Below are positions 44,701 to 56,700 of a DNA stretch of 64,000 bases, in pieces. The notes under the pieces were generated by a model that did no database searches, had not been told where the DNA came from, and worked only from the letters and a program-made list of their open reading frames with translations. The stretch lies in the NCBI GenBank assembly GCA_020796225.1, contig CM036755.1, positions 84,701,803 to 84,765,802 on the forward strand. The letters are read 5' to 3'. Source of the stretch: Arion vulgaris. Taxonomy: Eukaryota > Mollusca > Gastropoda > Stylommatophora > Arionidae. Numbering within the stretch: the stretch's first letter is position 1; every line of letters starts with the position of its first letter. Position numbers and translations under genes: made by a program.

Positions 44701-47700
44701 TGTTGGTCGCAGTTTTACTATTCTTTGCTCTGCTCATAGATCTGGCAACACACAGGCGGAGGCTGGGTCGACATGAGTGCCGTTACAGTGGATAATATAT
44801 TCCTAGATATGTATATCCAGTGGCGGCTCGTGATCGTTTTTGTTGGTGGGGCCAGATACAAATGTTCGGAATAATCATGGCTTTGTGAGAGGTTATATTT
44901 TCATTTATTAAATAATAAATATACGTTACATATCATTTTTGGTGGGGCCCGTCACCTTTGGCCCTTAATGACGAGCCGCCACTGTGTATATCTATATATC
45001 TTGAGCACTATTTCAAAAATGAAAATATGCAGAACTGAAAGCTCTATTTTGTAATGTTTTAGTTTGTGAGCTTGCGTGTTTGAAGATTGATACTAATATA
45101 GCAATGATTGAATGATTGAGTGATATGACCATCATCATTGCACTTCGGTGAGTAAGCATGTGTGCTTCGATCTCTTTCTTACACGGGAAGCTCTCAGTGG
45201 TAGTGCACGAACTCCGTAGCGCCAGCGAGGGTCTCTGTTGTAATTGTGAAGATAGTGAAGATATGTTTGTAGGAATTTTATTTTAAATCTTTATTAATGA
45301 ACTTTGCCAGGGCTGTGGCTTCCCAGCCTACTCTTCTCGATTTTGAAACTGCGAATGCTTCTTTTACGTATTCAAACTGAACACGGAACCTACATTTTCT
45401 CGTCCGTCTCCGATAGTACTAGGAATTCGATCTCACCTACACTGAGACACAGCCAACTCTAGATAATTAGGCCAGACAACTCACCGGGGAATCCCTGACC
45501 TAGATCAGAGAAGGGGGCTGGAAATTATAGATGTCTGATAGAATGCTACAAGTTTTTTTTGCAATTTTACTCAATTCTGTGAGTCTATGGTTATTTATTG
45601 GTGAAAAATATTCATAATATTGATATTCCTTATTGTTAAACTTAAATTGTTGCATAATATAACTTTGATTTAGCATTTTGTGTTGATTTTAAAATGAATT
45701 CGTCTATATACAACAATACTGGAATGCGAGATCACGTGGTGTAGTTGTCGTCTGATTTTTCATAATTCTTACCTGGATCCGAAGGCCCATAAGTTTAAAG
45801 TTGGCTGTGACTGTGCTCAGGGATGTCTGAAAACATATCTAGTTGTTCACGAGGGAGCGAACCTGTACTAACATAACGGTTTGTCAACTGGAGTGTTGTA
45901 TTGTCAACTGGAGTGTTGTATTGTCAACTGGAGTGTTGTATTGTCAACTGGAGTGTTGTATTGTCAACTGGAGTGTTGTATTGCCAACTGGAGTGTTGTA
46001 TTGTCAACTGGAGTGTTGTATTGTCAACTGGAGTGTTGTATTGCCAACTGGAGTGTTGTATTGTCAACTGCAGTGTTGTATTGCCAACTGGAGTGTTGTA
46101 TTGTCAACTGGAGTGTTGTATTGTCAACTGGAGTGTTGTATTGTCAACTGGAGTGTTGTATTGTCAACTGGAGTGTTGTATTGTCAACTGGAGTGTTGTA
46201 TTGTCAACTGGAGTGTTGTATTGTCAACTGGAGTGTTGTATTGTCAACTGGAGTGTTGTATTGTCAACTGGAGTGTTGTATTGTCAACTGGAGTGTTGTA
46301 TTGTCAACTGGAGTGTTGTATTGTCAACTGGAGTGTTGTATTGTCAACTGGAGTGTTGTATTGTCAACTGGAGTGTTGTATTGTCAACTGGAGTGTTGTA
46401 TTGTCAACTGGAGTGTTGTATTGTTAACTGGAGTGTTGTATTGCCAACTGGAGTGTTGTATTGTCAACTGGAGTGTTGTATTGTCAACTGGAGTGTTGTA
46501 TTGCCAACTGGAGTGTTGTATTGCCAACTGGAGTGTTGTATTGTCAACTGGAGTGTTGTATTGCCAACTGGAGTGTTGTATTGTCAACTGGTGTGTTGTA
46601 TTGTCAACTGGAGTGTTGTATTGTCAACTGGAGTGTTGTATTGTCAACTGGAGTGTTGTATTGTCAACTGGAGTGTTGTATTGTCAACTGGAGTGTTGTA
46701 TTGTCAACTGGAGTGTTGTATTGTCAACTGGAGTGTTGTATTGTCAACTGGAGTGTTGTATTGTCAACTGGAGTGTTGTATTGCAAAAGTTAATAAACAC
46801 ATGTATTGTCTATCCTCAGTGGTCAGTTTGAGTATGAGCTGATTCTCAAATCTGACCTTTACACTGCCAGGCATACACAGTGGTATTACTTCCGGGTCAC
46901 CAATGCCGTTCACGGAATAACATACAAAATTAGAATAATCAATCTACTAAAAAAAGACAGTCTATACAATCACGGTGAGTTATCTATACAATCACGGTGA
47001 GTTATCTATACAATCATGGTGAATTATCTATACAATCATGGTGCATTATCTAGACAATAACGGTGAGTTATACAATCACGGTGAGTTTTCTATACAATAA
47101 TGGTGAGTTATTTATACAATCACGGTGAGTTATCTATACAATCATGGTAAGTTATCTATAGAATCACGGTGAGTTATCTATACCATCATGGTGAGTTATC
47201 TATACAATCACGGAGTTATCTATCAATCATGGTGAGTTATCTATACAATCATGGTGAGTTATCTCTATGTCTTTGTTTCCCAAATGTGTTCTCTATGCCA
47301 GTGTTTAATGTATGTTAGTTTGTTATGCGTACCTGCCAGGCATGTCGTAAGAGGCGGTTAAATAGGGTAGAACGTAGGGGCTGGCTACCTCACCACGTAG
47401 AAACAAATAAACCAATTTCACAAACATGAAAAGAACAACCCTATGATTCATAAATTGATGTTTACATAGAATAGAGGGACTGAGAAAGTATGATAAGATT
47501 ACGAATGAGATACTCGAAAAGAACTAAGTAGATACCAGTGGAGAAAGAGCTGCTTAAGGAACAGAGAGATGACTGGAGATGGATAGGACATACATTGAGA
47601 AGACCAACTTGAAACATTGCAATATTTTGGAACCCACAGGAAAGAGGAGTAGGGAAAGACTAGACATACCTGGAAGAAGAGAGCTGCAAATCAATATGTA

Positions 47701-50700
47701 AAGGATATGCCTGGAAGGAACATGGAAAATTGGAAGGGATCGCAGGACAGAGGAAAGCTGTAAGAGTTTTTGAAGACCTGTGCTCCGTTGGGAGTTGAAA
47801 GATGAAGAAAAAGAAGTGTGCTACTGAACTGACTTTGCTGCATTCCGGGCAGACATATAGGTGCACAGTCTTCCCAAAAGATGTTGAATCTATGCATACT
47901 GATAGTTCCAGTGACTCACTGATTAAATACACACTTCTCTGTCCATCCTCAGACATCCAGCTCTACTTATACAACGTACAATCCCACACTTCTTAAGTTG
48001 CTAGATTGATTTCACGTCAACTTAAGTGTTCTCATCCAACAGTAGATCACCAGAGACAGAGAAACATCCCTCTTATCCACCTAAACACCCCAAGAATTGA
48101 TGTTTACCAAGCAACCTTACTGCACTTACATTTGCTTAAACTAAATTATAGATAAAATAATGACTTTTCTATTTCATTTCCACCAGGTTTATGGCCACTG
48201 ATAAAATACTGATATTTTCAAACTTTCTTTTAACAGGTATGCGACCATTAATATACTCAGAACAGGATGCTAGCCACTGATAAAATACTGATATTTTCAA
48301 ACTTTCTTTTAACAGGTATGCGACCATTAATATACTCAGAACAGGATGCTAGCCACTGATAAAATACTGATATTTTCAAACTTTCTTTTAACAGGTATGC
48401 GACCATTAATATACTCAGAACAGGATGCTAGCCACTGATAAAATACTGATATTTTCAAACTTTCTTTTAACAGGTATGCGACCATTAATATACTCAGAAC
48501 TGGATGCTAGCCACTGATAAAATACTGATATTTTCAAACTTTCTTTTAACAGGTATGCGACCATTAATATACTCAGAACAGGATGCTAGCCACTGATAAA
48601 ATACTGATATTTTCAAACTTTCTTTTAACAGGTATGCGACCATTAATATACTCAGAACAGGATGCTAAGGAAAAACAGCGGGGTTGGGTGAGAATTGGAC
48701 ACCATATAAGGTATGTTTGACATATGATTGACATATGTTTATGAACCAGTCTTTGCTACTTCAGCTGTTGGATTATCATTTTGAAAGTTTTAGATAATTA
48801 TAATATGAATTGAAGTAGTTCTTCACTTCTATTTTCTAGTCATGTTTTGCCACACAGAACCAGGATAACAAGACATTTCTAGAACGGGCTTTTGTGTGCG
48901 CTTTATAAATAATGTTTTTTCACAGTCTCATTTATTTATGTGGTTCACCTTTGTGTGGACCGCCTTTTAATTATATCGACTGCATATATTGCCTTTTTCT
49001 CGACTGCATATATTGCCTTCTTTCTCGACTGCATATATTGCCTTTTTTCATCTTTATAGACGGTCAATTGACAAGTATTTTACTGTGATAACTTCTGAGT
49101 TTTCGCTTTTCTCTCTTGTCTTTCAGCTCATACATAAGTCTCTTCTCAAAAGACTCTGCGCCCTTGCGCAATATCGCTTTCCACACAACTCTGTCATCAG
49201 CTAGTTTTTCCCATGTGCTGGGACCTATAGAAAAGTTCTTCATTGAGGCCTTGCAGACATCTTTATTCTGAGCAGTGATCTGCCTTGGTGCCTCTTTCCT
49301 CCAAAGTTCACAGAACAATATTTGTTTTGGTATGCGACAAGTTTCTATTCTTCTCACATGCCCCAACCATCTTAGTCGTCTACTGTTGAGCATGCCCATG
49401 ATGGAAGGGTACAGGTATTAAGAGCTTCCGAAAAAACAAATAGACAAACACGGGACTCGAACCACTTACCTAGTCCTTCGACACAATCGCCTAGCTAGCA
49501 ATACGAGCGTTTTACGGACACAACCAATGAGAGAATGGCTCATTGATTGTGTTCGTAAGGACGCTCGTATTTGCTAAGGCTAGACGATGGGTGTCGTAAG
49601 GACGCTCTATCTAGGCTAGACGATGGGTGTCGTACGAAATCATGGTAAGTGGTTCAAATCCTGTGTTTGTCTATTTGGTGTTTCTGAAGCTCTTAATACC
49701 AGCACATTGCTTATTTGTTGATCATAATCTGTGCATTCGTTGCTTCCTCTGGGGTTCTTGCAGAAGAACTCTTTGCTTTCATCTCTCTTGTGACAAATTT
49801 TCTTCTATCTATTGAAGTAGTACTTCATTAAAGTCAAACTCTGCCAATGTCGGTTCCAAGCCCGGATGAAAAAGGAGGAGGACTTGTGCGTGAGGCCAGC
49901 TACCACATCACAAAAAATCGAAAGAGCTACAGAAACTTGCAAGAAAGAATAACAGAGCAGTTCACCTATTTAGGTACAATTTTGATTGCACAGGAAATGT
50001 TAAAAAGAAATTATGATACGAATTGACAAAGCAACATCAGCTTTAAAAGTCTAAATAAAATATGGAACTGCAAGTTATATAGTATTAAAACTAAATTACG
50101 AATTTTCAATTTAAATGTTGTATAAATCCTAACATATGCCAGCAAGAGTTGGAAAATGACTAAAGATATAGAAAGCAAGTTGAATGCATTTGAAAATAGA
50201 TGTCTGCGAAAAATAATGAATATAAAAATGGAACGAATTCAGAAGAAGTGATGAAATCAGACTCATGTCTGGTCAACCAATAGTGACAACTGTTATAAGA
50301 AAGAGAAGATGGAGATATGTTGGGCACACCTTGAGGAGGAATGATCAACGAATATCAAAGCAGGCATTGAAGTGGGATGCAAAGGGTTCAAGAAAGAGAG
50401 GTCGACCTAAAGAGACCCTGAAACGAACTTTGTTGAGAGAGGCAGGAAATATCGGTCTCAGTTCCATGGAGAAGATTGAGCGAGTTGCCCAGGATAGAGC
50501 GGTATGGATAAATTACTTGCAGGCCCTATGTAACGTATAACACGGTACAAGAGGAATTATTATTATTAATGAAGTAGTTACTTGATCAAATCCATATTAA
50601 TGGATGTCTCCCTCTACTGATGCTGATGACGTTAGAATAAGTGTCTTCTCATCCCTAGCATGCTTGCTCAAGTTTTTTGTCTCAAGTCACGTACAAAGAA

Positions 50701-53700
50701 CTTGCACATCACAAAGAAATCACAAAGAAATCACAAAGAAATCACAAAGAAATCAGAAAGAATAAAAAAAGCACATACTGATTATAAATAAGTAACACAA
50801 CACATAAAAAACACCAAAATCACACCAAAATTCCACATTACTAACACAAAGTGTTTAAAAAGGGGTTATTGTTGTATTTACAGACAGTCATTTGGCAAGT
50901 GTGTAGATGTGACTTCTGAGTATGTTCCTGTTTCTCTTGTATTCAATCTCAACGTACACGATCGTGAGGAGCAGTATGGCCCAGTAACAGTTCAACTTTG
51001 ATATCTTACACCACACCGCTAACCCCCATTCCCCCCACCTCTCCAACCTCCTTCCCCAAATTAACGATAATCTTCCAAATTCAGCACTACATTTGTTATA
51101 TATAAAAAAAATATGTAGGCTTTTCAGAACTTGATGTATCTTTCCTTCTTTGTCGTCACTCTCGTGCCTTCTTTAGTCGTCACACTGCTACCAGGTTGTT
51201 GCCCAGTGTCTCACAGCTGCTACCAGGTTGTTACCCAGTGTCACATGCTACAGTTGCCAGTCGTCACTGCTACCAGGTTGTTGCCCAGTGTCGTCACACT
51301 GCTACCAGTTGTTGCCCAGTGTCGTCACACTGCTACCAGGTTGTTACCCAGTGTCGTGGTTTTCTGTTTTTGTCTTGAGCTGTTCTGGTATCTTGGGTGA
51401 TTGTTATTTTTGCTCTTTCACAGATTCTGTATTTCATCTAACCATCTTTTTCGTGGTCTTCCTCTCTCTTCTTTTCTGATGTTCTGTTGTTGAAGACTTT
51501 GTATACTGTGGAGTTTGGATGCATTTCATATTGAATTTGATGCATAAAGTGACTTTATTTCACATTTCTATACCCTGGTGTGCAGGAGTGTAATTTACTT
51601 TTCTCGTGTGTGACCAACGAGTGGGATTGAGCTCACAACCCCTGGTGTCTGACTCGATAGGCGAACTGTATGCAGTACGTTAATCCGTTCCACAATTGTG
51701 TATAACAGATCGTATTATCGAAGGGAAGGAAAGACTGCAGTAAAACTATGTAGCAATGGCAAAACACATACAAAGTACTATAGTTTTATAAAGACCATTT
51801 AGTCGAAACGTTGCTGTGTATCGTTATTGTATTTGTATTTTGTAAAACTACAGTACTTTGTTTTTACGTGTTTCACCATTATAACAGATCGTATACGCCA
51901 CCAAACGTAAAATAATAAGAATTAGTTTCCTACGGATAATCCAAAGTTTGATATGTCTAAAGTGTAACCAATTATTTGCAATTGTTTCAGTTATTCAAGA
52001 AATTCAACAAATCACAACTCGTCACTGTTAGAGAAAGGCGTGGCTTACCATACGTTAGAGTGGCAGATGGTGAGTTCGTGATTTGTTGGTCCGTTGTTCT
52101 ATTTTTGTGTATGGATATCTGAGATACCTGCCTACGTGCTGACTATTTTAATTTGTAAATAACAATAATGTACTATGTGGTTTAGAACACATTTTGACAA
52201 CTGGTAAAATCGAGGGTAGACGAGACAGAGGAAGACAGAAAGAGACAATTTTGGATAACCTGACTTCGTGGCACAATAGAGCGTCAACATCTGACTTGAT
52301 AGCAAACACCAAAGATATAGATTTGTGGAGATTCATGATCACCTACTCCAGCCGGCGCTGCACTTGATGATGATGACTATGTGTTATGTAAGGAATGTTC
52401 AAATTTATTGTAAACTAAATGCAAAGAATTATGAAATCAGAGAAATGTCTGGTCAACCACTAGCAATAACTGTTATAAGAAAGAGAAGATGGAGATATGT
52501 TGAACATACTCTGAGAAGAAATAATCAAATAATACTAAAGCAGGCACTGAAGTGGAGAAAAGGCTTCAAGAAAGAGAGGACGACCTAGAGAAATCATTGA
52601 ATATCAGCTAACGATAAGTGATATGGTCAACATCCTACCGGCCTCCTTTACTTCTGCCGTGCCTCCTGGCAACATAAGGTCAACTAGCTCAGACGGAGAA
52701 ACAAAACTCATGTTTAATGGGTGCTGGTTTTTATGTGTTTGATTGAACACTATAATACTTTTTTTGCGATTTGAAACTGTTTTACGAATCCATCATTATT
52801 TATTGATGATAAATATTCATAATACTGATATTACTTAGATTTAAGTTTAAATTGTTACATAATATAATCTTGATTTAGCATGTTGTTTTGTTTTTAACAT
52901 GAATTTCTCTGTAACAATGCTGGAATGCAAGGTCACGTGACGTTTATACGCTTATTTCCTAGAATTTATACATGATCTCGCTGGTCTTATCTTACCGGAG
53001 ACCACGATTTCCGCTACCTAATTGAGACTCGGTTCAACTGAGAGATGTTACAATCAGAAACAAATTCTACTCCCACTTTAGAATTGAACTCTGACCACAC
53101 GCCTAAAAAGCGAATGCGTTAACAACTGCACTATCGCGGCTCTCCAAATTTATTGTACAGCACACAATAATACAAATTTAGCAGGCTTCTAGAAAATACT
53201 TTATTGTGCACCACAGATCATTGACATCATACAGCAGCCACATATCATTGACATCATACAGCAGTCACATATCATTGCCATCATACAGCAGTCACATATC
53301 ATTGCCATCATACATCAGCCACAGATCCTTGCCATCATACAGCAGTTACAGATCATTGCCATCATAGAGCAGCCACATATCATTGCCATCATACAGCAGC
53401 CACATATCATTGCCATCATACAGTAGAACTGCTTTAACATTGTAGTTTATTGTCTTTAGACTTGCATAGATTTCAAGTGCCATTGATTAATAGAACCATC
53501 ATCACTGCACTTTAGTTAGTAACCATGTGTGCTTCGATCTCTTTCTTACACAGAAATATCTCTGCTTTAGTGCACGAACTCCGTAGAAACCGGCAAAGAT
53601 CTCCGAAGTAATTTTGAAGATGGTGAAGATATTTTGAAGGAATTTTGTCTTAAATCTTGTTTTCTAATGAATTATCCACAGGCAGTAGCTTTCCAGCCTG

Positions 53701-56700
53701 CTCTTATCGATTTGTAACTGTTAAGGGTTTCTTTAACGTGCTCAAATTGAACACGGGACCTACGTTTTATAGGACTCCAATAGGACTAGGAATTTGATCC
53801 CACCTACACTGAGATCAAGGATTTCTGGAAAAATATTTCTATGGTTCCACGAGAGAGCGAAACGTTTACCTTTGGCACGAGAGGCGAGCACCTAGCCTCT
53901 ACACCACAGAGACTCTGTCCTAGTGCGATGAAAGTATGTAATAACAATGTATACTCACCACATAGACCGCTTCTAGTACGATGAAAGTATGTAATACCAA
54001 TGTATACTCACCAGTGAGACCACTTCCTAGTACGATGAAAGTATGTTATACAAATGTATACTCACCAGTGAGACCACTTCCTAGTACGATGAAAGTATGT
54101 TATACCAATGTATACTCACCACATAGACCACTTCCTAGTACGATGAAAGTATGTTATACAAATGTATACTCACCAGTGAGACCACTTCCTAGTACGATGA
54201 AAGTATGTTATACAAATGTATACTCACCACACAGACCACTTCCTAGTACGATGAAAGTCTGTAATAACAATGTATAATTTATTGTTTCTAGGAGTTTCCA
54301 AACACAGAGGACATCTACTACCTGGCACATTGCTATCCATACTCGTTTACAGATCTTAAAGAAGACATTGAACTGTTACTCAACAGTCATGAAAGGTCAA
54401 AGTTTACAAGGCGAGAGGTCATGTGTGAGACCAGAGCTGGAAATAGCTGTTTTTTACTCACTGTTACTAATTTTGGTAAAAATGAATTTGTGTTAATTGT
54501 TCGATTGCTATAATTCATGCGTGGTCATATCGTAATATAGCGTCTATGACATATTTTTGCTTTAAGACTTCCTTTCATTAGCACTTGTGTCCTCGACATT
54601 CAAGCGAGCATTACTGCGACTTTAGATGTAATTATAATTTAGATACCCAAGTTCAATATCAGGGTTTCTTGTTGTCCAAAATATAGTTCACATGTCGTTT
54701 TCATTATTACAAACTCTGAGTTTTATTGTTTAAAATGATATTTCACTTGTGTTTTGACTGTTACAAATTACAGTTTGCTTGTGTTTACATGCATTCAAAG
54801 AGCATGAATATTACAAGTAGCAACGTATAGGCGTGAAGCATGGACATTTAAACCAGGCAGTGGATAAGACATATATCTGCTTTGAATATAAGTGTTACAG
54901 AAGAGATTTTGTATATCATAGACAGAGATGAGAACAAATAGATCTATCCAGAAAGAATTGAAAATCAAAGACAATTTTATGATGCTACAAATAATAATGA
55001 GAAAATTGAAGCATTTTGGACATAAAAAGAGATAAGAAAGGCTGGAGAAGATCATCATGGAAGGAAACATTCCGGCAAAGAGATGAAGAGGAAGACCACG
55101 GAGAAGATGGACTCAGGATGCAACTGATGGTTTGAGCATGACGGCTGCAGAGGCGGGACATCTGGCCTACGAGAAAGAGAGAGAGAAAATCTGAAGGACG
55201 GTTGGGATGGCAAAGTTCTGCTCAGGACAAGCTATTTGATAATGATGATGTGTTTGAAAGAGACTATCTACGAAGCGCATACTAGGACCCGTTTTAGAAA
55301 TCTCTTCCTGACCTGACGCTGTGAGGCATACAGGATTCGAGAAGAAGAAGAAGATGTGTTTGCATTATTATAAATTATATTTCACTTGTATTTTCATTGT
55401 TACAAAAGATAGTAGACGTGTGTTTTTATTGTTACAAATTATAGTTCACTTGCGTTTTCATTGTTACAAATTATAGTTGAACTGCATTTCTATTGTGTTG
55501 TCTAGATCATCAGGAAGAAAAGAAAGCTGTTGTGGTCACTGCCAGAGTTCATCCTGGAGAGAGTCAAGCAAGCTGGATGATGAAAGGACTACTAGAGTTT
55601 ATCACTGGTTCGGATCCTGTAGCTCAGGTGTGCTTTTTCAAAATTAACTTTGTGGTCTTCGTTCATTAAATTCGTCTTCGGAACATCCAAGGACATGTCC
55701 TGAGTGCAATAACGATATTCTAAACTGAATTTGAACAAACTTCTGGTCTCCTTTTTCGTTTTCTGAATCCATATTGTGTGTGATCTTCTTACTTGTTTCA
55801 TAGAATACAACAAAATCCTTGATTATGGACGATTGATTGTTTGATTGATATGACAATCATTATTGCATTTCGGTCAATAGCTATGTGTGTTCCGATCTCT
55901 TTCCTGCTTAGAAAGATATCATCTGCAGTGCACGAACTCCGTAGCACCGGCGATGGACTCTGATGTAATTTTGAAGATGGTGAAGATGTTTTTGTAGGAA
56001 TTTTATTAAATGAAATATCATTTCTAATCAATTTTTCCCTGGCTGCGACTGTCCTGCTTGCTATTCTCAATTTTGAACTGCAAAGGTTTGTTTTACGTGC
56101 TGAAATTAAATACGGGACCTACGGTTTATCGTCCGTCTCCGATAGGACTAGCAACTTGATCTACGCTGAGATCCTGGATCTCTGGAAAACTATCCAGATG
56201 GCTCACGAGGGAGCGAACCTGGTACCTTTGTCATGAGAGATGAGTACATAACCGCTACGCTACAGAGACCCCGTGATTATTGGGGATATGAAATAGTATG
56301 AAACAACATGGAGGACATGAGACTTCCATCACATTTTGTGATATATTTCATAGAAACATGATATAAAAAGAAATGCAAACAACACTTGAAGTAACTGGGT
56401 AAATACCTAGCGGAATCATTTGAAACAAAGTTCTATAGAAGCACTCAAAGAACTACATGGACAGAAACAAGATCAAGTATAGTGTTCAAACACAATTTAA
56501 TTGATTGATTGACTAATTGATTGATTGATTGAATCACCATCATCATTGTATTTCAATGAATAACGATGGTTGTACAAATCTCTTACACATGAAGATCTCA
56601 GGGCAGTTTACGAATTCAACAGAACAGACGAGGGTGCCAACGTATATTTAAAGATGGTACAAATGTGTAGAACATTTATTTTAATCTTATTTGATCCTCA

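Noticed and set aside
45843..46842. Overlapping 194-316 codon ORFs of [20 protein letters not shown] type
   Set aside because: They come from a 20-bp array; all plus frames are open for the same reason.
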